NCBI RefSeq assembly: GCF_907164915.1
Contig: NC_061870.1
Coordinates: 3,934,273-3,998,272, forward strand
Length of the DNA stretch: 64,000 nt
Direction: 5' to 3'
From: Impatiens glandulifera
Lineage: Eukaryota > Streptophyta > Magnoliopsida > Ericales > Balsaminaceae
Below the pieces are notes generated by a model. It saw only the letters and a list, made by a program, of their open reading frames with translations, had not been told where the DNA came from and did no database searches. Below, in pieces: positions 1 to 12,403 of the stretch. How positions within the stretch are numbered: the stretch's first letter is position 1; the number at the start of each line of letters is the position of its first letter. The position numbers and the translations under genes were made by a program.

Positions 1-69
1 AGTCTTTGCAAACACTAGAGCATAACACATTAGACCCATCTACCACTCTAACTGATTGCACCCGGGTTG

Positions 70-159
70 CTATGCTTTGTGGTCTATTTTCTCTAAAATC
101 CTGCTATTGATAAAATTGTGGGTGATGCCTGTATCGATCAGGATATATACCGGCAGGTT
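70..159 (-). pseudogene. Ty3/gypsy aspartic protease fragment
   Basis: On the minus strand one frame reads through an aspartic-protease-like active-site segment, LIDTGITHNFIN, the form usual in plant Ty3/gypsy polyproteins (hydrophobic-hydrophobic-D-T/S-G-x-T-H-N-F). It stops at a TAG soon afterwards. It lies downstream of the gag remnant on the same strand, the expected gag-protease order. The window edge cuts the element, so reverse transcriptase and integrase, if present, lie to the left. The frame is not continuous with gag, so I call it decayed. Confidence 0.6.
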
Positions 160-394
160 CCCAATTTTGCCAAGAATTTAGAGCATTTGAAAAGCTTTAG
201 ACCCGGTCAAGGAATTTAAGGATATGGTTGGTTCATCCCTTGGGCCGAGTAACGAAGGTAGATCCTCAAAAGCAGGTTCTTGATCGGGTTCTTGGTCTTC
301 TTGATTGGCCGAGACCATGAATAACTTTAATTTACACCTACGGTTTGGTTTATATTTTTCATTGCAAGAGTAGAATAGGCCCTTCTTTCATTTT

Positions 395-1291
395 TCATCC
401 ATTGAGGCTGGATCTAATTGCTTTAACATGACCCTGATTTGCATTTGAAGAGGACCCATATGATGAATTCTTGAAGTCGTTATTGGCGCTCCGCCCGGCT
501 GTGTTAATATTGGATGGCGTGAGCAGCAACGGTGCTTCAGCGCTGTACAAGTTACCACTGCTCATTAAGGACTGATATGTTGCTTCTTGGACTTTAGCCA
601 TGGCCATGGATTCCTTTAAAGAATCCGGGAATCGCAATCTGATGCAGTTTGCAATTTCCTCCCTTAGACCGGACAAGTAGCAATCTATGACGTACTCCCT
701 TGGCATGCTGTAGAGTTTTTGAGAGATCGACATGTATCGCAGATTATATTCTTGAACCGACCCAACCTATTTCAAATTTATCAGCTGTCTCATCGGTGTG
801 TCATGTATAGAGGACCCGAACTGAGTCATAAGGTCTTTCTTGAACACGTCCCAAGATAAGGCCTCCATATGATTTTGGTTTTGAAGATATGACCCGTACC
901 ACATTCTTGCTTCGCCAGAAAAGTGAATGGGGGCGATTTCTAGTTTAGTGGCATCCCTAGTTTTGTCTACCCTAAAAAATTGCTCTGCGGATATTAGCCA
1001 GCCCTCCACATCCGACCCATCAAACCGAAGAAAATCGACATTGGTTAGTCGAGTGGGAGGAACATAGTGTTGGTCGCGGTTCTGGCCAGTGTGCTGGGGC
1101 CTAAATGGGGAAGGACCGTGGCAAGAATTATCATCATAGGGTCTTTGGCGGGGTTCTTCCACATTTCCAGATGCCCCACTCTCAAAGGCTACCATTCGTT
1201 CTTCAGCTGCATCAAATCTTCGGTCTATGGCAGCTTGCATCGCAGCTGTTTGTTGGGACAGATTTTCAATAAGGGCCTTGAGCGCATCCAT
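395..1291 (-). pseudogene. gag: Ty3/gypsy gag (nucleocapsid), one premature stop
   Basis: This is a minus-strand gag of plant Ty3/gypsy type. The N-terminal part (1291 down to 767) has an Ala/Gln-rich coiled start (AMQAAIDRRFDAAEERM), then the retrotransposon gag fold with landmarks FDGSDVEGWLISAEQFF, IHFSGEARMWY and WDVFKKDLMTQFG. It ends at a TAG (769-767) exactly where relatives have Gln before VGSVQEY. The same frame then continues past the stop through YLSGLREEIANCIRLRFPDSL and AMAKVQEATYQ, also gag family, to 395. So a single CAG-to-TAG change appears to have broken an otherwise open frame. No clear zinc knuckle remains before the frame closes. The PBS lies 43 bp upstream of the ATG. 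Gag would form the virus-like particle in the cytoplasm. Confidence 0.8.
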
Positions 1292-1333
1292 TTTTGATTG
1301 CTAGCGAGTTTCTACCATGTTGAGAACCGGCCA

Positions 1334-1345
1334 GCTCTGATACCA
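1334..1345 (-). other. Primer binding site of the minus-strand gypsy element
   Basis: The reverse complement reads TGGTATCAGAGC, the standard complement of the initiator tRNA-Met 3' end used by most plant LTR elements. It is followed downstream by the gag ATG and sits three bases inside the LTR edge (TGTTAAGC on the plus strand, GCTTAACA on the minus strand). Confidence 0.85.
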
Positions 1346-1348
1346 ATA

Positions 1349-1750
1349 TGTTAAGCTTTAAACTATAATCGAGCCTTTCGAGTTCTTTAATTCAAGAAAC
1401 GGGTTCTTGATAATCGGGGCCGATGGTAGAATTCAACACTCAAGCGCAGCGGACATAGAATTAGAGGAGAATTCGAGGTTAAGGAGAGAAGAGCCGAAGT
1501 TGAGAAGAGAAATACTACTAGATTACACCTAGTAGTCCAAGATAGGGGTCCAAGACCGGGAGAATAACTTAGAGCCAACTTTCAAAAGATTCAATTCATA
1601 GCCCAAAAAGTGGGGTGGGCATCAGCATTTAAAGAGGCAGAGTTACCCAAGAGTATACGGTTACAACTACTTCCAAAATAACAGAATTCGGTTTAAGAGA
1701 AATAAGAGAGAAAGGAAACAAAACAGAATTATTCAATAAAAAACATAAAC
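1349..1750 (-). repeat. 5' LTR (R-U5 part) of the gypsy element; outer limit uncertain
   Basis: The LTR must begin at 1349, next to the PBS. On the minus strand a TTTAAATG TATA-like box lies near 1630, so 1620 to 1349 would be R-U5. I cannot fix the outer end: the next convincing TAACA terminus is at 2637, but a second TATA-like box near 2080 suggests that two LTRs may be merged. Confidence 0.5.
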
Positions 1751-2637
1751 TGGCCCCTATGCATACTTGCGCCGAGAAACGGGTGCTGCAAATATTTTAG
1801 GACCGAGGTTTTGGTGAGCAGACCGTAACAGAATATTACACAAGCACAACACACAATTCGAACGAGTCTTATTTACTGCTTGTCGGTTACACCACTCACA
1901 ATGATGTAATACAACACTTTTACTCAACAATAAAATACACGCAGTACACAAACACTTTCAAGAATTTCAATCACTATTTGAGGTGGTACGTAAGATCTTT
2001 TGTTGTTACTTCTCTCTTGTATAAGATTTTTCGTAGAAATCTCACGCGTATATTTCTTCGGCACCATTGGCTTCTATTTATAGAGAAAATATGACAACGA
2101 TCATAATTTTCTCTCTCCTCTTGATTGGTCATTTGAAGACACGCCGATCCGGTACAGAGGTTGCGTGCACGCTTTATCATTTCGGACACTTGGCAGTCAT
2201 GCACTTAGGCCGGCTTGCATTTTTGACACATGGCATGCATGCACCAAGTCAGCCGCCTGAATCAGAGGTTGCTTGTAGAGTTAGATAACCAGTTTCATCA
2301 TTGTTTTCGTTGCATGCTTCTGATCCGGATCTTATCTTCTTTTGTATTTTCGAGAAATCTCTATATCGTCATATTACGTCATTTTTCTCAGATTCACCAC
2401 TTTTCATATGATCCGTTGAACTTTTATGATCTTCAATAAGAGTGTGTCAGCCGGTTGAATCAGCCTTTGCTAGCCGATCTGGTTGAGAAGTTCAGTCGGT
2501 TTCGTAAACTATGACCTGATCATTTAGTCATGTATTTCAGTCGGTTATGATGCGGCTTGATCTGTACCTGCACAAGAAGATTGAGTTTGATTAAGTTCTT
2601 TGGCCGGTTAAAATTAATCTACTTAATTTTTCTAACA
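1751..2637 (-). repeat. Copia-type LTR (minus strand), 3' LTR with adjoining PPT
   Basis: The right edge at 2637 ends TCTAACA, which on the minus strand is an LTR start TGTTAGA. It is immediately preceded on the minus strand by a polypurine tract. A TATA-like box (CTATAAATAG on the minus strand, near 2080) fits a U3/R boundary. The left limit is arbitrary. The short reading frames here are not conserved proteins. Confidence 0.5.
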
Positions 2638-2655
2638 ATTTCTCCCTTTTTGATT
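2638..2655 (-). other. Polypurine tract of a copia-type element (minus strand)
   Basis: The minus strand reads AATCAAAAAGGGAGAAAT directly before TGTTAG. The same tract precedes the LTRs at 25544 and 58662. About 90 bp to the right (around 2690-2730) a second, diverged copy of the junction occurs (the ggccggtt...tttttctaacaatt block), so the PPT-LTR edge appears duplicated. Confidence 0.6.
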
Positions 2656-3670
2656 ATTTAGAATAAATATTCAAAACTTGTAATGTATGGCCGGTTTAAA
2701 AATTAACTTCCTTATTTTTTCTAACAATTAAAATGTTAATGTTTAAGAGGGAACTCGTGAAAGATAAATGCCTAAACTTATAACCATGTTGTCGACATAG
2801 ACGACATCTCGTCTTAGATGAGATTGAGTACAAGAGTTTAAGGCATCAAACAAAAAGAATAAAGTCAAGGAAGACTGTGTTGGTTGAGATACCAAAAAAA
2901 ATTACAATTTTGTTCATATAGTGTCTTGTCTATTTTTTCAATGTAAGAAAAAAGTGTTTGAATCTATCCGATACACCTTCGTCATAAAAATGAGGCCAAA
3001 GAAAAAAAAGAATAATTACAGACGTTGAGATTTTGTAATCACCATTGGTTGTTAACTTAGACATTTGTTTAATTTGTAAATGCAAGAATAAGAATATATT
3101 GATATAGAAAAGAGCTCAAAAGCCATATAATTAAAAGTACGTTTACATCTAATTCTAAGAAACTGAGATTAAACCTCATGGAGTATGGTTTAAAGATTAA
3201 GCATAATCTAAACTTCAAAACAATCTTCGAGCAAACAAATTCTTAAAAGAGAACCCAAGTTAAAACATCTCGACGAAAGAAAAATTTCCATATCAATGGC
3301 ATTATTTGGAAGAACGCTAGTTGCACACGGTCTCCTCTTGACACATTTCAGAAGATGTTTCAATGTGCAAAATATTAATACATAGCTTAAAAGATGCTAA
3401 GACCCAAAACGTTAAAAGGGTATATTCCTTACCGAAATGCATATTCACTTTGAATATTTCGCTAAATAGAGGAGCGATGTTCATTTTTTATCTGAGTATT
3501 TCCCTAAACTGATAATAGATATTCAATCTTACACGAGTGTCCTAGAGAGGTACATTAGGTTTGTTTTTGAAATCTGAAATAAACAAAAAAAATTGAATTT
3601 TCAAACGCATTGCTTATGTTCAAGTTTGGAGATACATTTTTCTAAACCGAGTGATTTTTACAACTTTTGT
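2656..3670. other. AT-rich sequence without recognisable gene
   Basis: I see no reading frame resembling a known family on either strand. By position this may be the decayed 3' internal part of the minus-strand copia element whose LTR ends at 2637, but no pol motifs are visible. Confidence 0.4.
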
Positions 3671-5800
3671 CCAAGAGGGTCATTATGTAGACACACTTAT
3701 TTTCACTCTCCAATTTTATAGTCTATATTATTGATAAATTTCTAGCATATATAATTCAAAATTCATATACGAGTTTATTGCGCAAATTATTGAACGGGCA
3801 ATTATTTTTAGAGCAACTGAGATTCCAAGAATCAATAATTTTGGATTTTTAATAAGTTAAGGTGGTAATTAGTCTAAGTTAAAACACTTTTGGGAATTAG
3901 AATACTTAAGATATTTAAGATTTTAATTAAAATTATCTTAAATATCAAATAAAAAAAGTTGTTTAATATTTTTTATTCCTTAAGTTTAAATTAGTTATTT
4001 TTTCAATTCCATTATTTAAATTGATTAATTATCTAGGATCTTTAGAAAATAAAATTAAAATCAATTTGAGTATAAGACTAAGTCTATTGCTTTTCAATTT
4101 AGATGATGATTTGTCATAATAACTAATTAGTTTAATTAGATTTACAAATTAGATTTATTAGTTAATTTAGAATTTTAGAAAATATGATTATAATATTAAG
4201 GTGTATAAAACTTGGTCTTTTCCCTTTTGATTTGTATTTTTTTAGTTTCTAAAAGTTAATTAGTTAGTTCTGTTTCGAAAGTTAATTAGCCTTCATCTTT
4301 TAAAAGTAGTTAGATAGTTAGGAGATAGTTGTTTAACTTGATAATTAATTCATTAATTAACTTTATTCATTTTTTTATGGATTTTTGAAAAAACGAAATA
4401 TGGAGAATCATGGGTGAAAGAATGAACAGAATTCATCAAGAATGGCTAAAATTCATCAAGAATGGTCAAGATCCATGAAGAATGGCCAAGATCGATGACA
4501 AATGGCCAAGATCCATAAAAGAAAGGCCAAAAATCCAATTCAAGAATGGAAATTTCGAAATAAAAAAGGTGTGAGTCAAGTCCAAGCCCATTCCAAAGTC
4601 AAGTCAAATAATGAGGCTAACCAATGGACCCAACTGGTGAATCAACCCAAGATCCAATCCATGACTCAACCAAAAAGAGAACATGAACTCTCCTAGAACC
4701 TTCTAGATGTGGGTCATGATGAAGAAAGGAAAATACTTGTCATTTGAATTCAAAATTCAAATAGCTAAGTCATGAGAACATAACCAAGGAATACTTGGTT
4801 CCTATTTGCCAAGACTCAACATCATACTTCATTTGATGACATGTCAAGAAGGGAGCCAAAACTCCACCACATATAAACGAAAGAAAGGCGAAGTCAGGAA
4901 GTCAGTAGAGTAGCAGAGCTATTTTAGGGATAGATAAATATATCACTGAAACAATATTCATTCGCACCTTACTTGATTCATTCCTTCCACCCGAAGCCAT
5001 GATACAAAGGGAGTTGTTCACATTTTGAAATTCAAATGACTTACACACTCCCCAAGACTTGTGAATGAACAACTATTCGAATTTTTGTATCATTCTTGGC
5101 CCTATGTTGCCTTGTTTACTTCCTCATCTCCTTCCTTAAGTAAGAACACGAAGCCCCATATCGAATCAAGATCGTTATTTCTGTGAAGACTATTGATTCC
5201 CTCTTTGTATTTGTCTTTGTGTATTCAATTTAATAAAATCCTGCATGCTTGGAATTTTTGTTTCCTTAATTGTTGCATGCTTTATCATCATTATTTCTTG
5301 AAATAATTTCTACATGAAAACATTGTATAGTAGGTAATGTATGTGATTAAAAAAACAGAAACATAAACAAAAGTAAACACCTTAAATTGAAAATCAAAAT
5401 AAAAAGTAAAAAATAAAATCAACCAAAATGGTCATTTTTGGGTCATGATTTGTAATGAAATTTGAATTTGAAATTTTTAGGCTCATAGGGTTTAATCTGT
5501 ACTTTGAACACTTAAGACCATAAAATTTAAACTCAATGATTAATTAAAAGGGATTGTACGAAAATATTCATGGATGATTCAAAACTTGTAAATTTTCGGT
5601 AATTCAAATTAAAAAGGGTTTCATCTTGAATTCTTCAGCACTCATGAATTATAATGAATATTAATAAATTTTAATATTTATTTCTAAATTAAATCAAAGG
5701 GTCTTGACCGTAAATATTTAAGAAAAACCTCACATTTCTCTTTTAAAAATGTTTCTGCCTTGTTCTTGAGTGTTCTTGATTATAAATAATGTGATTCTAT
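3671..5800 (+). repeat. Ty3/gypsy-type (Tat/Ogre-like) LTR remnant
   Basis: CCAAGAGGGTCATTA followed by TGTAGACACAC at 3686 has the form of a PPT and LTR start and closely parallels 45903-45930 (AGAGGGGCATTC then TGTAGACACTC), which flanks gypsy gag remains. Downstream lie a TATA-like box (ATATAAACG, ~4870) and an AATAAAAT polyadenylation-like site at ~5231, plausible LTR signals. The outer end is not visible; 5800 is a guess. The 64-codon frame at 4502-4696 falls in minisatellite-derived sequence and is not convincing. Confidence 0.45.
4428..4520 (+). repeat. Short tandem repeat, ~21 bp unit
   Basis: Four to five imperfect copies of a unit like AAGAATGGCCAAGATCCATG follow each other inside the gypsy LTR remnant. 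Confidence 0.7.
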
Positions 5801-5828
5801 AATTTAATTTTATACTAACTTTCTATCT

Positions 5829-6324
5829 TAGAAAGATATGAATTTGTTGTCATTCTTGCCTACCAAATAGTTAGAATTTAGTGGCTACCAAATAGTTAGA
5901 ATTTAGGAATATCTGTTCGGACGGCTTCCTGCTATAGCGACGCTCCTCCAAGTCCTTCAAATGCTTGTTCAAGCTTCCTGAAGCATAGAAGATGACGCTC
6001 CTTTCTCTCATACTGTTGTCTTTGCAGCGACCAAGAAAACTTAACGATGACACGCTGCTGGATAAGTTTGTTGACACATCAAATTGAGGATTTTGCTGTT
6101 GGTCCATTGCTGGTTTCCATCCGATCAAAGAACACTACTAACCCTCCGCTACTGATGCTTGCGACCTAAGATATTCCTTGTTGTTATAGCCGACCAATGC
6201 CCTGGACGTTGTTCTTCACCCGAAAGAAGGTTTCTGCTACTAGATTCTTTTTTGACCCATTGTAACCGAGAAGTCCCGTTAGAACTAAAAAGACTGTTGT
6301 TCGCCCGATGTTGCACTTGATTGC
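5829..6324. other. Sequence flanking the copia insertion (left side)
   Basis: This stretch is more GC-rich than its surroundings and resumes at 10553 on the other side of the inserted copia element. It starts with a 22-bp direct repeat (taccaaatagttagaattta, at ~5861 and ~5884). An 85-codon minus-strand frame (6128-5871) resembles nothing I know and lacks support as a gene. Confidence 0.4.
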
Positions 6325-6825
6325 TGTTGGAATTTATAAGGTCACTAGTATAATAAATAATTGTATAAATGTCATATTTAATATAATCCAAAATAATGTG
6401 ATCTAATGTGAAATTAAGTTTATGGTTTATGATTGTATTTGTCATTAATATAAAGTGAGAATATCTAAATGGGATTTCTAATTTTATGAAGGGGTTAAAT
6501 TAGAAATTATCTAATTATAATAACTAACTTAATGTTGGTTATATGTGACGGTAATGGTCCCCATTTGATTTGAAGTAACGTCAAGGTAATGGTCCCCATT
6601 TGAAGTAACGTCAATTCTCCTTTGCGTCCACATCAACAGAGAGAGAAATCTATTGACTTACTCATTAAATGGAAGAAACATTCCACATAAAGAAAGTCTA
6701 CAGAAATAGAAGATTAAACACTTTTTCTATTAATTAAGGTACGCTTAATTAAGGTACGCTTCCGCCGCATTCAAATTTTAATTTCTCACATATTAAATTA
6801 GGATCTAATTAGGATAATTCTAACA
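6325..6825 (+). repeat. 5' LTR of the decayed copia element
   Basis: 501 bp, TGTTGG...CTAACA. Relative to the 3' LTR it carries short local duplications: the GGTAATGGTCCCCATTTG block (~6550-6605) occurs twice here and once at ~10300, and the TTAATTAAGGTACGCT block (~6731-6760) also occurs twice. Confidence 0.85.
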
Positions 6826-8870
6826 ATTGGTATAATTTAATTATATGAGAAAATTATATATGCATGAAATTTATATGAATGCAATTCATAATAAAAATAA
6901 AAGCATGTTATTAAGAATATATATATATATATATTAATTTAGTATAAAGATTTATCGATTTATAAATATTTATATTCACTGGTTAAGTTCCTAAATTTAT
7001 GGATATTTAGATTCTTTTTTTTTTAAGTTTCCTTAAAGAAAAACCGGTTATATATTAATTAAGATTGTATGATGTTATCATGAAGATTGATGTGAAGAGA
7101 TATTTGAATTATCTCATATTTCTCCTCGGTTTAGGGATATTTAGATTCTCAGTAATCATAAATATATATATATATATATGCATGAATTTATAGATAATTT
7201 CATGTTTTCTGATTATATATTTTGGTTTTGATAATTTCAAACATAATATTAGGTTATATATAATTTCATATTTTCGGATTATATATATTGGTTTTGAGAA
7301 TTTCAAACATAATATTAGGAATATATATTGATTTTGATAATTTCAATAAATTAAATTATGATGAGAAAATATATATATTTGAAAATTTTAATCGGATATA
7401 TATATATATAGATTAATAGATTAAGGGATATTTGAATTTTACTATAATTAAGATCATAAAATCCCTATATAAATGAATTATAAATGAATATTTGAATTTT
7501 CTCTCTATTTCGGAATATATGGATATATTGATTTTTGATAATATCGAATAATTGAGTAAAAATATATATATATATATAAATAAATATTTATAATATTATT
7601 TAATAATGTTTATTAAATTTATGGATAGTTAGATTATCGTTTAGAATTTCTCGTTAAATGTTTAGATTTTTTCGTTTAAAGGTTTAGATTTTCTCGTTAA
7701 AGGGAGAAATTCTCTGTTTTAAATTGACGGTTGATATTTGTTGTTAAGGGATTAAATAATATATAATATATATTATAAATTAAAAGAGAATTAAGGAATA
7801 ATGTTTAAGGTTAAGTATATATATATTTATATATAATAAAATTTTAATTATATCTTTTATTTTAGGATTAAAAGATTAACGTTAATGATTATTAATAAAT
7901 TAATAATTGGATTTAGCCATAAAAATATTTGAAATTAGATCAAATAAATCTTAAATATTTATTATTTAATTGGATTAATAGGATACATTACAAATTTAAA
8001 AATCAAGTAAAATTTATTATTTAATTGGATTAATAGGATACATTACAAATTTCAAAATCAAGTAAGAATTGGCCTACAGTATAATTTTATTTTTTAAATT
8101 ACATATTTCTTGGAAAATTATATATTATTGATTTGGGTTATATACAATAATATGACATTTAAATTTAAAATAATGATATTATTGTTCATTAATTGGATTG
8201 TATTGATTGATACAAATAATCACCAAAGTGATAATGTTTGTTGAAATTTTTGAATGGTAGTATTGTGTAATTCATGTGATTATATTATTTAGCCCAAAGG
8301 CTGATAATTAATTGATAGAATTACATTAATATTTGTGATGATAAATATGTAATAATTATAAAATCTTATTCATGTGAATAATTAATCCATCCAAATGTTT
8401 GATCATTATACCAAAATACTATTAGCAATTAATATTACTGTCCAAAGACTTGATATTAATGTTGCATTAAGTATTTTGAGATGTGATAAATCATTATTTG
8501 AATTTAATTGTTACTTAAGTTTATAAATGTGAGCAACTATTTTATTAAATATTCTAAGTGATTAAGGGCTATAATTTTTTATTATGTCAAGTTAAAGAAA
8601 CTTTTTTTAGACGAGACTGCAATATTTTTTTGAGGATATTGAGTTTGAGGGGAGAAATGATTGTGTCTTTAAAAATGATTTAGATCAATAATTCCTATTG
8701 TGGAAGATTTGATTTATATCTCAAGTGTTTTTGACATTAATAAGGATTTTATTGATATTGAGGATAATGTTCAAAAATCAAGAGTAACAAGACAATATGA
8801 TCAAACTCATTAAGTACAAACTCAATAACCTCAAAAGCAAGCGTCTTTATTACAATCCAATTTAATTGAA
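6826..8870 (+). other. AT-rich decayed interior of the copia element
   Basis: No coding frame survives where gag, protease and integrase would lie. There are runs of (TA)n, for example near 6918, 7163 and 7563. A near-identical ~60-bp segment (tttattatttaattggattaataggatacattacaaattt) occurs twice around 7960-8050. Confidence 0.6.
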
Positions 8871-8889
8871 TTACTCTTTAAGAACAATT

Positions 8890-9655
8890 TATGGTACCCG
8901 TTACATATTTTGATATGGAGCTTCACCATAGTAGATGTTAAGAGGTTTTTCCATAGAGACATTGAAAAACAATTTGGTGCAATGAGAATACTTTGTGTCG
9001 AGAGACCAAATTAATATGGTTTGCAAATTAAAGAAATTCATCTTTAGACTTAAAGAAGCGTCTCGTTAGTGATATCACAAATTTTACAAAATAACAATTC
9101 TCTCTTTTGGTTTTGAGGTGAATTTAATTGATTATTTGTGTATCACATGTTCAGTGGGAGTAAACGTCTATTTATGATTTTATATATGGGTGACATTTTG
9201 TTTGTCACAAATTTTGCTTGGCATTAAGTAGCCAATACTTACGAGATATTTGAAAAAAACTAAGAGTTAAATGCTCACATATAGAAAATCGGAAAGTCTT
9301 GAGATCATTGATTATTCTGACTCCGATATAACGGGATGCCAAAATAGTATGAAATCTACTTTGGGTAATATTTTTCGCTAGTTGGTTTTATCGTTTCTTG
9401 AAGAAGTGTCAAACAAATACTTATGGCGTCATCCACTATTGCTATGACATGTTACTAGGCATCAAATTAAGTGATTTTGACATCAAGTTTATTTAATGAA
9501 AGAAATGATACAAAGTGGATAGATTTCTATAAAATATATATGTACAAACTCTATGGTTATGAACCTATTGGCAATAGGTTTATCATCTAATGTCTTTCAT
9601 GAGGATATTGCTCGTATGAGTGTCGTAGAGATCAACAATCTCTAACTTCAATGGG
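8890..9655 (+). pseudogene. pol: Copia pol remnant: reverse transcriptase and RNase H
   Basis: Shifting plus-strand frames give family landmarks in the right order: RT pieces around 8960-9200 (INMVCKLKKFIFRLKEASR, where relatives have the V-x-K-L-x-K-S-L-Y-G-L-K-Q block), then RNase H around 9295-9340 (LEIIDYSDSDITGCQNSMKS) and the pol C-terminus around 9500-9650 (SNVFHEDIARMSVV, LQWEF). Many stops and frameshifts break it. The catalytic Y-V-D-D box cannot be made out. The order and strand match the flanking LTRs. Confidence 0.7.
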
Positions 9656-10067
9656 AGTTTGTAATTTTGACATCTTCCAGTTTAATTATTTTATAGATAT
9701 TTATAAAGTTTTTATTCTGATCAGAAATTAAGTATTATTCAGTTCATTACACTTTGTATAATTATGTTTAAAGTATGATCTCACTAAAGTAGAGTAGGAC
9801 TAGTTGAAAATTGACATGAAAATATCACCTTGCATGGAATTTTCATTCCTCACATTCATGAAATGATTTGTCAATTAATTGTATTGATTTATGTGATCAT
9901 TGTTGGGTCTAGTTGTGCTTAAATACAACGACGAGCTCTTTAGTCCTATATTGATATAATTAATTGATAAAATTGTTTATACAACATATGATTGAGATGA
10001 CATTAAACTTCAGGCGCATTATGGTTGATACATTTATTTTTTGTACATTCGTGACCTAGTGGGAGAT

Positions 10068-10552
10068 TGTTGGAATTTATAAAGTCACTAGTATAATAAA
10101 TAATTGTACAAATTTCGTATTTAATATAAGATAAAATAATGTGATCTAATGTGAAATTAAGTTTATGGTTTATGGTTTATGGTTGTATTTGTCATGAATA
10201 TAAAGTGAGGATACCTAAGTGGGATTTTTAATTTTATAAAGGGGCTAAATTAGAAATTATCTAACTCTAATAACTAACTTAATGTTGGTTATATGTAACG
10301 GTAATGGTCCCCATTTGAAGTAACGTCAATTCTTCTTTGCGTCCACATCAACAGAGAGAGAAATCTATTGACTTACTCATTAAATGGAAGAACCATTCCA
10401 CATAAAGAAATTCTAAAGAAATAGAAGATTAAACACTTTTTCTATTACAAGGAAAGAGAAGATTCATGCGATTAATTAAGGTACGCTTCCTCCGCATTCA
10501 GATTTTAATTTCTCCCATATTAAATTAGGATCTAATTAGGCTAATTCTAACA
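10068..10552 (+). repeat. 3' LTR of the decayed copia element
   Basis: 485 bp, starts TGTTGGAATTTATAAAG and ends ATTCTAACA. The preceding CTAGTGGGAGAT is the probable PPT. Confidence 0.85.
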
Positions 10553-11134
10553 GATTCATCTTACTACTAGATGCTGATAGATCATGTGACTAGGAAAAGA
10601 GACGACGCCCACTTGCTGCTGCACCGGACATACGTTTCTATGCGGCTGCTCCTTGTTGCTCGTTACATCGTTGTTCGTTGCCCATTTCTCATTGCCCGTT
10701 TGAGAAATTGAACCAAGCCTTTGTTTCATCTTGCTTCCCAACCGTGAAAAGGGACCACAAATCGAGAATTACAGTCCACTTCTAGACCATGATCGAGGAG
10801 GCTTAGCCACGACTGTTTTCTTAAATTTTAGTTTTATTTTATTTTGGTTTTTCTTGCTTAGACTTAGGTTTTTTTTAGTTATATGTTTGTTATTTTCTTA
10901 TCATAGGTTAAAAAAATATTAAAACTCAAACATCACATAAAAATTAAAACTAGAATCAAATTACAAAAATATAACATTTCAAAAATCAAGAACATAAAAA
11001 ATCAACACTTTAATAAATAAAAATAATAATTTTTTTTACATGAGTTTGTTTGAACTCTTAAGTATTTATCCTTAAATATAAACACTCACTCAAATAATTA
11101 TAAAAATATTCTAAACTTAGAATAACACTAAACA
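10553..11134. other. Right flank of the copia insertion; no gene seen
   Basis: The first ~230 bp have the same relatively GC-rich character as 5829-6324 and are its continuation. The rest becomes AT-rich. Short frames (10556-10741 minus, 10731-10922 plus) have no recognisable domain. Confidence 0.4.
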
Positions 11135-12403
11135 CACTACAAAAAAATACTTATTTGCAATAGTTACCCCGCAACTATCTTTGCCTTAAAAACTGTCTTT
11201 AACATTATTTCGGAATTTCGCAACCACATTTACAAGTACCGCTAAATATTGCAAATACCTGGTTGCGAATTTGCATTGGTGTTTACACTAACTATTTTCA
11301 ACATAATTTCCAATAAATCCAAATTTATTGTAGAAAATAAACTTTTTTCTGAAACGGTAACTAACCATGGTTAATATATATGTTCCATAAAATTTGCACC
11401 ATATGTTTTAGTAATAAATCTAATGTTTTCAAATAGAAATTTCAATAAAATGAATCGATTTAACAATAAAAGTATATTCAACATAAACTGTAATAACGTA
11501 TAAAATTATGAACTGTAATATGTTTCGCAATAGCCAATATAACAAATATATGAAAATGAAGTAATAAAATTTTGTAGAGTGCAACGGACAACCCTATTTA
11601 TATGAAAAACTGCATTAGCTTATAAAATTATGCTACGCAATACTCTTTACAATAATATATTAAATATTTTAATGCAATAATCTTCACAATATATATATAT
11701 ATATATTTATAATTTACATAATCAATTACAAATATATGTGCAATTTTATTTGAATTATTTCGTTTAAAATTCTATTTTTATTAAAATATATTTTTGTATA
11801 TTATAGCATTATCATTTTCATTATACATATCTGCAACTTTCTTCGCATTATTACAACTATAATTATATTATTGATAAAACTGCAATTATTCCTACAATTA
11901 CCCTATTTACAACTTTGCATTAATATTAATAATACCCGATACAACTTCATTTGCATTATTTGTAATGCACGATTTGCATAATTCTAAATAATATATATTC
12001 AAATTTTGTATTAAATTTGCATAATTTTTGCAAACTTCAGCGCATTATTTAAAAAATAAATATTGTAATTCAATTAAATTCATCGATTTCTGTATATAAA
12101 TAATAATCAATACAAACTTATATTCATCATTTTGAAATGATTCATGTATCAATTCTTAGTACACCAACATAAATTCATTACAAATTTGCATAACACAATT
12201 GCAAATTAAATTCATCAACTACTCATGCACGTTCAATAAATATGACCAAAAATATTAATAAAAACATGCAAAATTTTCCACAAAATGACATTTTCAAATA
12301 GCTTCTAATTATGCTAGCTTAAATCCATCCATATACATTTTGGCAAACCAGTATCAATTCATCAAAATGAGAAATTAAATTTACTAAGTAGTTTATATAT
12401 TGA
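11135..12403 (+). repeat. CACTA left terminal and subterminal repeat region
   Basis: Terminal CACTA followed by ~1.2 kb of short degenerate repeats around gcaatA, TTTGCATTATT and GCGAAT, on both strands. No gene. Confidence 0.7.

Larger units (their letters stand above)
6325..10552 (+). mobile_element. Decayed Ty1/copia retrotransposon with both LTRs
   Basis: LTRs at 6325-6825 and 10068-10552 both start TGTTGGAATTTATAA and end ATTCTAACA. The 5' LTR is followed by ATTGGTATAA, a mutated PBS, and the 3' LTR is preceded by GTGGGAGA, a PPT. The interior is very AT-rich and keeps only traces of reverse transcriptase and RNase H. The flanks are GATTG(C) and GATTC, an imperfect target duplication. 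The LTRs differ by many substitutions and by small duplications, so the insertion is old. Confidence 0.85.
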
